Shown in pieces: positions 43,701 to 51,794 of a DNA stretch of 64,000 bases. A model generated the notes under the pieces. It saw only the letters and a list, made by a program, of their open reading frames with translations, was not told the origin of the DNA and did no database searches. The position numbers and the translations under genes were made by a program. Source of the DNA: Enhygromyxa salina (GTDB lineage: Bacteria > Myxococcota_A > Polyangia > Nannocystales > Nannocystaceae); the NCBI RefSeq assembly GCF_000737335.2, contig NZ_JMCC02000089.1:1-64000 (forward strand), written 5' to 3'. The stretch's first letter is position 1. Each line of letters starts with the position of its first letter.

Positions 43701-44200
43701 CGGCAGTCCCGGCCGAGGCTCAGTTCCTGCTCGCGGAGTACGAGCTCGAGGACGTGGTCAAGCTCAAGATCAAGTCGACCAGCAACAAGAAGATCGGCGA
43801 AGAGGCCAAGAAGCTGTTCGACGCGCTGGTGAAGGTCGCCGCCGAGTACGACAAGGTGTTGACCTACCGCTCGCTCGACTGGGTCCTCGCCGGCATGTTC
43901 CGGCGCGGCTACGCGTTCGAGACCGTCGCGGCCACCGTGATGGACTCACCCGTGCCCAGCCAGCTGCGCAAGGGGTCGGAGGCGTACTACGCCTACAAGA
44001 TCACGATCCAAGACCAGATGGAGCCGCTCACCCAGAAGGCTGTCCTCCTCTACGAAGAGTGCGTCAAGCGCAGCAAGGAATTCCACATCAACAACGTGTG
44101 GACCGCCAGGGCGCTCGAGCGCCTGAACGTCTACAAGGCCGACGAATACCCCTCGCTGCGTGACGCGGCGCTGACCCTGGAGCTGGAGGACCGACGATGA
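40712..44200 (+). CDS. Large exported TPR protein, GltD/AgnA-like by context, 1162 aa
   Basis: A signal peptide (about 1-22) is followed by more than fifteen TPR-like hairpins (for example NDAALYRMGVLLYESEEFDA, AVAYENIGRFESASNTYERI, AIYRAAEVLEKAGNDSKTIA). A coiled coil occurs near 80-130. Size and position (TPR giant directly before a TPR lipoprotein, near TolQ/TolR-type genes) recall GltD/AgnA of the Myxococcus gliding machinery; orthology is inferred, not shown. It overlaps both neighbours by four bases. Confidence 0.75.
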   Translation: MMKLSVVSAISLGCLCLVLGTEVAASGPTKTSGDQLIGIPGEPGSGVGRVVEGGGDPNRLQAPLPRRPRNDDEARAIGELEEIFERFESAAVATEDTLRDQLIIEFEQGQQELDKSYERELREHRAQARSLRAKAITRYEDFLALHPNDAAWTPEIMFRLAELHFESSLERYQRQEDAWQEELVALEKRREAGEQNLPDMRPPPTVAYERSIELLTQVVGGFPNYALNDAALYRMGVLLYESEEFDASRQAFLALSCANRYGVPNADFSNIVSTSQFRLGDYQNCTPLSDKSTFVAESWLRVGELHYDVEELDPALEAYTQALGERGSSLFAQALLRIAFTTYLKRDFAGSIARFDEYILYADSLKGTDKYDDEAAYRGDVIRWMAKTYNEEDWDGNGRRDKVYGLKRLEQDYAERKDEPHVPEIYAAYADLLAYETEFEGAVEIYELALSRWPLAAAAPEIQSKILDAWKALRDDRNITEARDKLATNYLRGTNWYYANENDPDAIERAFKLAEDALVATAVDHQARAQALRSDGDTAAAKLEYEIAARAYAAYLERFPNTPSSYEYRYNFADSLYYSDQFLDAAKQFAIVRDSNLDNRLQADAASGVVSSLESYAEVQIAAGKYTLPDMPKDTDAGPYEPLTIPPLAAALQSAYDRYAELNPDNEDVAEIIFKSGAISQRHNRFVDARPRFQRVIDRHCDTDVSINASLAIIDGYSLQGQLTEEIVKNMKNCGTGDAKTEFAGKLRSIGNAVIFQEATLLFEAGEFEAAADRYVALVNQAPDDPNADNALNNAAVAYENIGRFESASNTYERIYTTYKPCSAPKLKEGEKCSEFADYALLRTGYNHSRFFEFEEAVDKYIVLATHDDYKNSEYRLTALRNAASLQDSLQSYEKSAKLYYEVAKKAESPSEKAEAIYRAAEVLEKAGNDSKTIAAYKAYLKDHGGQSDQAVREVEAHLRLGQLYRKGKDRKSATRELQAAIDLFAARGLQNGTPEAAVPAEAQFLLAEYELEDVVKLKIKSTSNKKIGEEAKKLFDALVKVAAEYDKVLTYRSLDWVLAGMFRRGYAFETVAATVMDSPVPSQLRKGSEAYYAYKITIQDQMEPLTQKAVLLYEECVKRSKEFHINNVWTARALERLNVYKADEYPSLRDAALTLELEDRR

Positions 44201-45690
44201 AGCTGACCCCAACCTCGCTCGCGACCAGCTTTGGGCTGACCTTTCGGCTGACCCTTCAGTTGGGGCTGTTCACGCTCGTCGGCGTCGGCGTCGGCGTCGG
44301 TGGGTTGGCGGGCTGCAACAAGCAAACCCAAGACACCGACGCCCCCGACGAGCTCGAGCTGCCGCCCGAGAAAAAAGTCGCGGACACGACCACCAAGCCC
44401 AAGACCGATCCAGACCCCAACGCGGAGAAGGTCGCCGCCAAGCCGATCGAGACCCCGCCCAAGCCGGTAGTCACCCCCGGCCTCGATCGCGACCCCAACC
44501 AAGAGAAGGCCAAGATGAAGCGCTCGCGGCAGACGAGCGCCAAGGCCAAGCTGCTGCTGCGTTCGGGCCAGAGCGACAAGGCGATCGCCGAGGCTCGCAA
44601 CGCGCTGCGCGACCACGAGCAGAACGTCGAGGCCATGCTCGTGATCGCCGAGGCGTTCTACAGGCAGGGCAAGCACGAGCTCGTGCTGTCGGTGACCGGC
44701 TCGATCCTCAATGTCGATCCCAAGGTCCTGGGCCCCGAAGAGAAGTCCCAGGCCTACAACCTGATGGGCTTCGCGTACCTGCAGGCGGGCTCGCGCGGCG
44801 AGGCGTTCAAGTCGTTCAAGAACGCGGCCGAGACCGACGACAAGAACAGCTCGGCGTGGAACAACCTCGGCGTCCAGTACATGTGGCGTGGCGAGCCAGT
44901 GACCGCGCAGAGCTGCTTCGAGTACGCGGTCTCGCTCGACGCCAAGTTCGCCGAAGCGCAGCTCAACCTGGGCTCGGCGCAGCGGGCCAACGGTCAGATC
45001 ACCGAGGCCGAAGCCTCGTTTCGCACCGCCTCGAAGCTGCGTCCCGACTGGGCCGAGATCCACTTCAACCTCGGCGTGCTGTACCTCGACGCCGAGCAGA
45101 TCCCCAAGCACGACGAGACCGCCAAGCTCGACGCCGCGATCAAAGAGTTCGAGACCTACAAAGCGCTGGTCGCCAAGGGCAAGACCTCCGTCGAGCGCAG
45201 CAAGCAAAAGCGGGGGCCAACCGACGCCATGGGTAACGAGCTCGTGACGGTTGCCCAGGCCGACCTCTACATCAAGGCCGCCAACAAGGGTCTCGAGAGC
45301 GAGGAGCGTCGGCAGGAGCGCGAGGCCAAGCGCAAGCAAAAGCAAGCAGAGGCGCCGACCGAGCCAGAGGCCGAGCCCGCTGGCGCGGAGCCCGAGCCCG
45401 CGAACCCGGCGGACCCTGCGAAGCCGGCCGAGCCCGCCAAGCCGGATCCGAGCGAGCCACCCAAGGCGCAGGCCCCAGGTCAAAAGCCCGCTCAGCCGGC
45501 CGAGAAGCCCGCTCAACCCGCCGAGAAGCCCGCCCAGCCCGCCGAGAAGCCCGCCCAACCCGCGGAAAAGCCCGCCCAGCCCGCCGAGAAACCCGCCGAG
45601 AAGCCGCCCGCGCCCGTCAAACCACAGAATCCGCAGTCACCGCAGCAACCGCAGCCACAAAAACCCAAGGTTCTCAAACCTGGGGGGTGA
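44197..45690 (+). CDS. TPR lipoprotein, GltE/AglT-like by context, 497 aa
   Basis: The signal ends GGLAGC (Cys39 region), followed by an acidic Pro/Lys linker. TPR repeats span about 105-320 (LLLRSGQSDKAIAEARNALR, AYNLMGFAYLQAGSRGEAFK, AWNNLGVQYMWRGEPVTAQS, EIHFNLGVLYLDAEQIPKHD). The C-terminal 130 residues are disordered and contain at least five KPAQPAE heptapeptides. AglT/GltE in Myxococcus is also a TPR protein downstream of a giant TPR gene. It is coupled to the upstream gene by an ATGA overlap. Confidence 0.75.
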   Translation: MKLTPTSLATSFGLTFRLTLQLGLFTLVGVGVGVGGLAGCNKQTQDTDAPDELELPPEKKVADTTTKPKTDPDPNAEKVAAKPIETPPKPVVTPGLDRDPNQEKAKMKRSRQTSAKAKLLLRSGQSDKAIAEARNALRDHEQNVEAMLVIAEAFYRQGKHELVLSVTGSILNVDPKVLGPEEKSQAYNLMGFAYLQAGSRGEAFKSFKNAAETDDKNSSAWNNLGVQYMWRGEPVTAQSCFEYAVSLDAKFAEAQLNLGSAQRANGQITEAEASFRTASKLRPDWAEIHFNLGVLYLDAEQIPKHDETAKLDAAIKEFETYKALVAKGKTSVERSKQKRGPTDAMGNELVTVAQADLYIKAANKGLESEERRQEREAKRKQKQAEAPTEPEAEPAGAEPEPANPADPAKPAEPAKPDPSEPPKAQAPGQKPAQPAEKPAQPAEKPAQPAEKPAQPAEKPAQPAEKPAEKPPAPVKPQNPQSPQQPQPQKPKVLKPGG

Positions 45691-46186
45691 TCTTGGCTGC
45701 CAAGGACCGCTTTGATCTGCTGAGGGGCCCACGAGCCGGCGAAAACCTCAGGCCCGAGCTGAAAACAGTGGTCTCGGGAGATCTCTCAGGAATGCCAGGC
45801 GTTCGTCGGCCCCGGAAGATGCGAGCCAACCCCCAGCGGATCCGTGGTATGAGCAGCCGGCGCCACAAATTACCTGGCCGTGGGGACGGAGCATTCGCAC
45901 ACGGTACTTTCACTGCAGGGCCTGTCCGATCTAAGATGCGCGCGATCGCTGGCGGCCCAGCACAGATCTCCAGCGCATTGCTCGTTCGCTCTCCAGATGG
46001 CCACAATGGCCCCCAGAAACCCGAGAAACGCGATATTCCTCGGGTTGCGTCTCGGGTTTCGTCAGGGCCATGTGCGAGCCCCGTCCCGCCAAAGTTCCCT
46101 GAATGTCGCCTGATCGCCACGCCAGTGGGCCACAACGCCCTGAACACCCGTCGGCGATCTGAACACGAGAGCATGGGAGCCGCGCC
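45691..46186 (+). other. 496-bp intergenic stretch within the motor locus
   Basis: No gene is supported here. An open frame crosses it on the plus strand (45687-46193) but has no domain, no signal and irregular codon use. The stretch holds a partial family-2 element (45752-45769) and must contain the promoter for the next gene. A GGGAG Shine-Dalgarno-like sequence lies at its end. Confidence 0.55.
45752..45769 (-). repeat. Family-2 element, copy E (partial)
   Basis: GCCCGAGCTGAAAACAGT is the inverse of the first half of the family-2 element; the hairpin half is missing. It lies upstream of the small secreted gene of the motor locus. Confidence 0.5.
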
Positions 46187-46501
46187 GTGTTGATACGAAA
46201 GCTCGCTTTTTGGGTCTTGGCAGTCGCTGGGGTTTTGTCTACGATGCTGCTTCCTTGCCAGGCACTCGCACAGGATCCGACACCGGAAGGTGGCTCCACT
46301 GCCCCCGCATCGGGGTCGGGTTCGAAGAGCTCAGGCACCAAGCGGATCTCTCTCGACGACGAATTCCTCGTCGAGGGCAAGTTGGAGAAGCCGAGCGCCT
46401 TTTTCGTGTTCAAGCGATCTGCGCTGGACCACGACTGGGCTCGCCTTGACGCGAAGTTCGCGCCTCTCGTACTCGAGTCCGTTCAAGATCCTTTGTTCTA
46501 A
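46187..46501 (+). CDS. Small secreted protein preceding the TolQ/R genes, 104 aa
   Basis: GTG 46187 gives a signal peptide ending near residue 29 (PCQALAQ). A Ser/Gly linker follows, then a compact domain of about 50 residues: RISLDDEFLVEGKLEKPSAF, then FVFKRSALDHDWARLDAKF. I recognise no named family; the short domain ends in an amphipathic helix. A Shine-Dalgarno-like GGGAG lies about 10 nt upstream. Its position 121 bp before the TolQ-like gene suggests a motor accessory. Confidence 0.65.
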   Translation: MLIRKLAFWVLAVAGVLSTMLLPCQALAQDPTPEGGSTAPASGSGSKSSGTKRISLDDEFLVEGKLEKPSAFFVFKRSALDHDWARLDAKFAPLVLESVQDPLF

Positions 46502-46622
46502 CACCAGTCAAAAGCGCAGCGTGCGCTGCTGACATTCACCAACTTCTCGTTCAACCACCACCACGCCCCCTCGGGCAACGCAGCACTCGGGCAAGCACAG
46601 CCCCTTCAGGAGGACACCGGTC

Positions 46623-47255
46623 ATGGGTGATTTCGCAACGTTCTACGCCAACGGCGGCGTGTTCATGCACGCCATTGCGCTCTGCGCAATTCTCGGCCTC
46701 GCCGTCATGGTAGAGCGCTTCATTTTTCTGTTTTTCCGTTTCAACATCAACGGACAGCAGTTTTTCAACCAGATTCAGAAGCTGGTGATGGCGAACAACA
46801 TTGATCGCGCCATCAAGCTCTGCAACGCCGCCGACAAAGCCGCGCTCGCTCGCGTGGTCAAGGCTGGCCTGACCCGCGCGAACAAGAGCGAGTCCGACAT
46901 CTCGGCTGCCATCGAAGAGTCGATGCTCGAGGTCGGTCCCGCGATCAACAAGCGCGTTCCAATGATCGCCGCGATCGCCAACATCGCGACGCTCCTCGGT
47001 CTGCTCGGCACCATCTTCGGCATGTTGGAGGCGTTCCGCGCCGTTGCCGACGCTCCCGCCGACCAGCGCTCCACCGCTCTGGCACGCGGTATCGGTATCG
47101 CCATGAACACCACGGGCTTCGGTCTGATGGTCGCGATTCCGCTGCTCGCCGCTCACATCTTCATCTCCAACTTGGCGAAGAAGATCTCCGACGAGGTCGA
47201 GCTCTACTCGGTCAAGCTGGAGAACCTGCTCGCGGCGCGCGTGCGCCACAGCTAG
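46623..47255 (+). CDS. MotA/TolQ/ExbB proton-channel subunit (AglR-like), 210 aa
   Basis: An inner-membrane stator protein with three transmembrane helices (about 14-36, 108-130 and 145-168) and a cytoplasmic loop between the first and second. The late conserved block IANIATLLGLLGTIFGMLEAF and GIGIAMNTTGFGLMVAIPLL are typical of TolQ/ExbB. With the two TolR-like proteins that follow it would form a proton-driven motor, as AglR does with AglQ and AglS in Myxococcus gliding. An AGGAGG Shine-Dalgarno lies 8 nt before the ATG. Confidence 0.9.
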   Translation: MGDFATFYANGGVFMHAIALCAILGLAVMVERFIFLFFRFNINGQQFFNQIQKLVMANNIDRAIKLCNAADKAALARVVKAGLTRANKSESDISAAIEESMLEVGPAINKRVPMIAAIANIATLLGLLGTIFGMLEAFRAVADAPADQRSTALARGIGIAMNTTGFGLMVAIPLLAAHIFISNLAKKISDEVELYSVKLENLLAARVRHS

Positions 47256-47390
47256 TCAGTCGGGCGTCCAAGTGCTGCGGTCCTGGGCCGCGGGGGCACA
47301 ACCCTCGCGGCCGCCGACCAAAACCACTGCAATGGGCGTCGTGCTCGCCACTTCTCGAGCCCTGGATAGGGCACTCCTTCGAGGTACACC

Positions 47391-47966
47391 ATGCGCGTAA
47401 GGCATAACGAAGAGCTGGAAGTCGAGGAAGCCAATGTGCTTCCCGTCATGAACATCATGTTCCTTCTCATCCCGGCGCTGCTGCTGGCCATGGAAGTCGC
47501 GAGCTTGGCGGCAATCGCCGTGTCTCCGCCCAAGTTTGCGGCGGCTCCTTCTCCCAAGAAGGAAGAAGAGAAGAAGGAAGAGAAGCCCTTGAAGTTCAAG
47601 GTCTTCATCCTCGACGACGGCTTCCGCGTCACCACTGCGTCCCAGCAAGAGGGCGCCGAGGCTGGCAAAGAGCAAGACAGCACGGGTCCAAGCATCCCGC
47701 TCGCCAAGCCGAGCGCCGACGCCACGGACTACGAGCGCTACGACTACGCTGCGCTCGAGGCCAAGGCCAAAGAGCTCAAAGAGATCGCCAAGCACGAGAC
47801 CGTGGTGACCATCAGCGCGGAGAACAACATCCCAATGGCGGTGTTGATCAACACGATGGACGCCGTTCGCGGGACAGAGTGCAAGTTGCTCACTATCAAG
47901 GAAGACGAAGAGATTCCGCCGGAGTGTCTGTTCTTCCAACCCATCGTCGAAGCCGGCGCCGGCTGA
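47391..47966 (+). CDS. TolR/ExbD-like protein lacking the usual transmembrane Asp, 191 aa
   Basis: One transmembrane helix near 17-40 (VLPVMNIMFLLIPALLLAME) is followed by a charged linker (KKEEEKKEEK) and a periplasmic domain of TolR type ending near PPECLFFQPIV. The proton-carrying Asp of ExbD/TolR (in the PLVDVML-like motif) is replaced by Asn21. This subunit may therefore be structural, with the second TolR-like protein providing the Asp. The ATG is 135 bp after the TolQ-like gene. It corresponds by position to AglQ or AglS, but which is unclear. Confidence 0.82.
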   Translation: MRVRHNEELEVEEANVLPVMNIMFLLIPALLLAMEVASLAAIAVSPPKFAAAPSPKKEEEKKEEKPLKFKVFILDDGFRVTTASQQEGAEAGKEQDSTGPSIPLAKPSADATDYERYDYAALEAKAKELKEIAKHETVVTISAENNIPMAVLINTMDAVRGTECKLLTIKEDEEIPPECLFFQPIVEAGAG

Positions 47967-48009
47967 GCCTTCCCCTCTCGCCCTCGAACCCACAGGTCAA
48001 GGAGTCGTC

Positions 48010-48543
48010 ATGAGCATGACACCCGACGAGCTCTTCAAGCTCAAAAAGGAAATCAAGAAGGCCAAACGCCGCCACAAAAAAGATGATGTGGCGAACCTCG
48101 GGCTGACCTCGTTGATGGACATTGTCGCCATCATCGTGGTGTACCTGCTCAAGTCGTATGCCTCTGATCCGATCTTGATTCAGCCGATCTCCGAGCAGAA
48201 GATCCCCATGTCCCGCATGGACATGCCCATCAAAGAGGGCATTGCGATCTACATCTCCTCGCGCGAGCTGATCTTCAACGAGGAGCAGGTCGCAACCCTG
48301 ACCGACGGCGAGCTCGATCCCAACGTGGTGCAGGGTCACGTGATCCGCCCGCTCTTCGAGAAGCTCGAAGAAGAGACCGAGAAGTCCAAGCAGGTGTTCG
48401 AGGCCCGCGGCGAGGAGTGGGTTGGCCACGTCATCTTGATTGGTGACGAGGCGCTCAAGTTCTCGACAATCGTGGATCTGATGTACACGGCAGGCCGCCT
48501 CGAGTACTCGGAATACTCGTTCTGCATCATCCAGAAGGGCTGA
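48010..48543 (+). CDS. TolR/ExbD-like protein with conserved transmembrane Asp, 177 aa
   Basis: A basic N-terminus (FKLKKEIKKAKRRHKK) leads into one transmembrane helix, NLGLTSLMDIVAIIVVYLLK, with Asp37 at the proton-binding position. The periplasmic domain includes ISSRELIFNEEQVATL and a final YSEYSFCIIQKG strand. It is presumably the force-transducing partner of the TolQ-like channel. The gene ends at a strong terminator. Confidence 0.87.
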   Translation: MSMTPDELFKLKKEIKKAKRRHKKDDVANLGLTSLMDIVAIIVVYLLKSYASDPILIQPISEQKIPMSRMDMPIKEGIAIYISSRELIFNEEQVATLTDGELDPNVVQGHVIRPLFEKLEEETEKSKQVFEARGEEWVGHVILIGDEALKFSTIVDLMYTAGRLEYSEYSFCIIQKG

Positions 48544-48561
48544 GCACCATTTGCAGCCATC

Positions 48562-48604
48562 GAGCCCGATAGCGCCTTTTGCGCTGTCGGGCTCGCTCGT
48601 TTTT
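48562..48604 (+). terminator. Rho-independent terminator of the TolQ/TolR operon
   Basis: A 14-bp stem (GAGCCCGATAGCGC at 48562-48575 with 48581-48594, one G-U pair) is followed by GCTCGTTTTT. Confidence 0.9.
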
Positions 48605-48804
48605 GGCCTTCGCCGCAACATTGGGCGCGCGTTTGATCGATCTACCCACCGGCTGCAACTTCTACGCTGCGCGCTCTGAAACTCATGTGAAGGCTCCGTC
48701 GCAAGAGGGACATCGATCCCTTGGCCACAATCTTCTCGCTGCTATGCTCCGCTCATCTTCGCTGCCAGGCGCCCACGCGAAGCCAGTCTCCGAATGCCGC
48801 CTGA

Positions 48805-48836
48805 AAAGCGGGTGAGAAGCCTCGCCCGAGCTGACC
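48805..48836 (-). repeat. Family-2 element, copy D (inverted)
   Basis: AAAGCGGGTGAGAAGCC followed by TCGCCCGAGCTGACC corresponds to the inverse of the core hairpin. It lies 13 bp before the ATG of the AgmX/PglI-domain gene. Confidence 0.65.
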
Positions 48837-48848
48837 ACAAACTATCAA

Positions 48849-50804
48849 ATGTCCGCCGCAAAGCGCCCCAAAGTCCTCCGAGTCGCCGTCATCGTCGACG
48901 GCGAATCGTGCGAGGAGCTCCACCAGACGGAGCCGGGAGATGTGATCATCGGCCGGGCTTCGGGCTCGTCGCTGAGCATGGGCCCGAGCCTGGACCTCGA
49001 GACGGGGGTCGCCGCAGAGGCAGGCCCCCAAGCACAGACGCTGCCCCGCGCGCTCATGGTCATCGGCGCGCTGATGATCGTGGTCATGGGCGGGCTGTTC
49101 GCCTACGAGGTCAGCCAGCACGTGAGCGCAGACGCCGTGCTCTCGGGCCCAACCGGCGGCGAGTCAACCGACGACGAGGGCACCGACCTCACCAGCACGA
49201 TCGCGCTGACGCTGGCGTTCTTGGGCGTGTTCCCCCTGATGACCGGCGTCACGATGCTGCGGGGCCGACGCGGTCGTCGCAAGCGACCGCTGACGGTCTA
49301 CGACGGCTGGTCGCAGCCCACGGACTACCGCAAGCGCGCGCCGATCTGGCTGGCGATTGGCGCGGTGGTGGCCCTCGGTGGCGGCGGATTGTTCGCCTAC
49401 GAGGTCAACCAGCGCGCTCCCTCTGAAGCCAACGCCGACGTCAAGCGCGGCGACATGCAGGCGTTCAAGGCGGAGGAGCAAGGTGGCACGGGCGGCTTGG
49501 GCCTGATCATTGGGTTGCTGGGTCTGGTGCCCCTGGTGATCGGCACGATGGGCCTCAACGAAGCGCCGATCAAGCCACGCAAGCGCCCCCCCAAGGGCGG
49601 CCACGCTCCCCGTGAGCACACGCTGTTCGAGTGGGTCCCCAACGAGGGCGTCTACTACATCAACATTCCGCCCGAGACCCGCGGCAAGATCGCGCTGGGC
49701 TCCAACAAGGCCAGCGTCGACCAGCTCCGCAAGCGCTTTGGCGCGGGCGCGGGCGCCAACGAGACCCTGCGGGTCAAGCTTGGGACCAAGACCAAGGGCA
49801 AGCTGCTCATCGGTCAGACCAAGATCCTGTTTCAGACCGCCAGGCCCGCGAGCGCAGCTGCGACGCCCGTGTTCCCGGTCGAGTACGTCGATCCGCTCAC
49901 GCACCTGCGCCCCTCCAGCCTCGACGCGGCCTCGTTTGGTGCCGCCGCGGGGGTCGCCGTGCTGCTCAGCGTGTGGTTCGTGTACTTCGCGGACCGCACC
50001 CCTGCCCCGCCGGCGGAGCGCTTCGTGCGAGAGATGGGCATGCCCGCCTCCTTCTACGAAGAGAAGGAAGAAGAGCCCGAAGAGACCGAAGAAAAAGACG
50101 CGCTCGTCCAAGAAGACAAGAAGGAAGAGAAAGAAAAAGAAGAGAAGGAAGAAGTAGAGGACAAGCTCGAGAAGCCCGAGAACGTGTCCGAGGCCGCGTT
50201 CCAAGAGGCGCGTGGCGTGGGTGTGGCCCGCGTGCTCGGCACCTACGGCGGCCCCGGCGAGGGCACCGTGCTCGACGTGATCGAAGGCACCGAGAACAAC
50301 CTCGGCGATCTGTTCGCGCAGGGCATGTCAAACACAGAGGAGTACCGCGGCGGCGAGATCGGTGACTTCGTCGCGGGCGGCGGCGGCATCACGTCAACCG
50401 GCACGGTGGCCAAGAACGCCGGCATGCAGACCGGTGACGGCCCGGCCGAGGTCGGCGCGACCGACAAGAAAGAGCGCAAGGTCTCGGCCAAGAGCAGCAC
50501 CGACGACGTGGTCGGCGACGTCGACAAGAAGTCGGTTTCGGCAACCATCCGCCGACGCATGCCGGGCCTCGAGGCTTGCTACGAGAAGGCGCTGCGCTCC
50601 AACCAGAGCCTCAAGGGCAAGATGACCTACACGATCACGATCAACCCGACCGGGCGCGTGACCGACGTGGACATCGAAGACGACACCGTCGGCGACGCCT
50701 CCGTCCGCTCTTGCACCATCGCCAAGATCAAGAGCTGGCGGTTCTTGTCCGAGGGCGCCGAAGAGTCATCGGAAGTGACCTTCTCCGTCGCGTTCACGGG
50801 CTAG
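48849..50804 (+). CDS. AgmX/PglI (GltG/GltJ-type) envelope motility protein, 651 aa
   Basis: The N-terminus (1-45) looks like the start of an FHA domain (GDVIIGRASGS) but is cut short. Four hydrophobic segments follow, as two repeats: residues 69-138 and 167-236 share GGLFAYEV-(S/N)-Q, a Gly/Asp loop and LAFLGVFPL/LGLVPL. A fifth transmembrane helix lies near 364-381. A Glu/Lys-rich coiled coil (400-440) spans toward the periplasm, and a TonB-like AgmX/PglI C-terminal domain occupies about 560-651 (RRRMPGLEACYEKALRS, ITINPTGRVTDVDI). Such proteins link the inner-membrane motor to outer layers. Confidence 0.88.
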   Translation: MSAAKRPKVLRVAVIVDGESCEELHQTEPGDVIIGRASGSSLSMGPSLDLETGVAAEAGPQAQTLPRALMVIGALMIVVMGGLFAYEVSQHVSADAVLSGPTGGESTDDEGTDLTSTIALTLAFLGVFPLMTGVTMLRGRRGRRKRPLTVYDGWSQPTDYRKRAPIWLAIGAVVALGGGGLFAYEVNQRAPSEANADVKRGDMQAFKAEEQGGTGGLGLIIGLLGLVPLVIGTMGLNEAPIKPRKRPPKGGHAPREHTLFEWVPNEGVYYINIPPETRGKIALGSNKASVDQLRKRFGAGAGANETLRVKLGTKTKGKLLIGQTKILFQTARPASAAATPVFPVEYVDPLTHLRPSSLDAASFGAAAGVAVLLSVWFVYFADRTPAPPAERFVREMGMPASFYEEKEEEPEETEEKDALVQEDKKEEKEKEEKEEVEDKLEKPENVSEAAFQEARGVGVARVLGTYGGPGEGTVLDVIEGTENNLGDLFAQGMSNTEEYRGGEIGDFVAGGGGITSTGTVAKNAGMQTGDGPAEVGATDKKERKVSAKSSTDDVVGDVDKKSVSATIRRRMPGLEACYEKALRSNQSLKGKMTYTITINPTGRVTDVDIEDDTVGDASVRSCTIAKIKSWRFLSEGAEESSEVTFSVAFTG

Positions 50805-50947
50805 CTACCTCCAGGTCTGCCCTGTAGTTGATTTGCTCGGCAACGCCGGGCAAGCTGGTTCGAGGGCTCGCGGTTTTCGCGGGGCCTAGAAAATCAACTG
50901 GCCGCAAAGGATCCGCTGGCGCCGGCCATCTACCCCTGGAGGACCTC

Positions 50948-51691
50948 ATGACCGACCGCCAAATCTCTCGTAATCACCGCTCGCGGGCCCGGCTCGTGCC
51001 GATTGCGTCGCTGGTCGTCATCGTTGGGTTGACCGTTGGCCTGGGTCTTGGGGGCACCGTTTGGGGCGCTCCCCCGGCGGATCCAGCGGATCCAGCAGAT
51101 TCAGCGGCGCCCGCGACTGCAGAGTCCACACCACAGAGCGACGCCAGCGCAGAATTCGACGCGATCATGGACGCGGATCCCACGTCGACCCCCGCCGCGG
51201 TCGATCCCGGAGCCAGCGACCTGCCGCCCGCGCAAGAGCTTCCGCAAGTCTCCGTTCCAGGAGCCAGCTCGCTCCGCGGCCAGATGGAGTCGGGCATGTC
51301 GGATCTCGGTGAGCTCGCGGTCGAGGCCCGCAACGACGCCGACCTCGTTCGCGCGACCTGTGTGCTCGACAAGCAAGATCGCGCCAACGACGTGATGGAT
51401 CTCGGCACCAGCGAGCTGCTGGTCATTCGTGACCCAGGCGCGAGTGAGCAGGCCAGGGGCTTCGCGCTCGAGAAGCTCGAGGCCGCGGCAAATCGCATTG
51501 ATCTACTCGTCGAAGAAGCCAAGGCCTGCTCAGGTCAGCAGGGCCCGGAGGACGAAACCGACATCGTGCGCAACGACTCCGACGAGCCCCGAACGATCCC
51601 CATGTGGGATCCCAGCTTGGGTCTTGGTAACAACCCAGTGCCACCCCCCATGGATGGCGGCTGGCCGCCGGTAGCGAGTCCGATCGAATGA
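50948..51691 (+). CDS. Exported Pro/Ala-rich protein, 247 aa
   Basis: A signal peptide or anchor (LVPIASLVVIVGLTVGLGLG) is followed by a low-complexity region with ADPADPADS repeats. A helical domain follows near 105-190 (ATCVLDKQDRANDVMDLGTS, EKLEAAANRIDLLVEEAKAC) with two cysteines. The C-terminus is Pro-rich. I do not recognise the family. A GGAGG Shine-Dalgarno lies just upstream of ATG 50948. It may be part of the motor-export locus. Confidence 0.68.
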   Translation: MTDRQISRNHRSRARLVPIASLVVIVGLTVGLGLGGTVWGAPPADPADPADSAAPATAESTPQSDASAEFDAIMDADPTSTPAAVDPGASDLPPAQELPQVSVPGASSLRGQMESGMSDLGELAVEARNDADLVRATCVLDKQDRANDVMDLGTSELLVIRDPGASEQARGFALEKLEAAANRIDLLVEEAKACSGQQGPEDETDIVRNDSDEPRTIPMWDPSLGLGNNPVPPPMDGGWPPVASPIE

Positions 51692-51794
51692 TCCAGCTCG
51701 CAGCCGGCCCACGCTCCGCCCGCACGCGGGCCACGAAGCCGGCCCCGCGACTGATCAAATGATCGGAGTGGCCAGCTCGGCCACCATCTAACCC

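Noticed and set aside
45687..46193. Plus-strand 168-aa frame between the TPR lipoprotein and the small secreted protein
   Set aside because: No domain or signal, overlaps both neighbours' ends and contains a repeat fragment.
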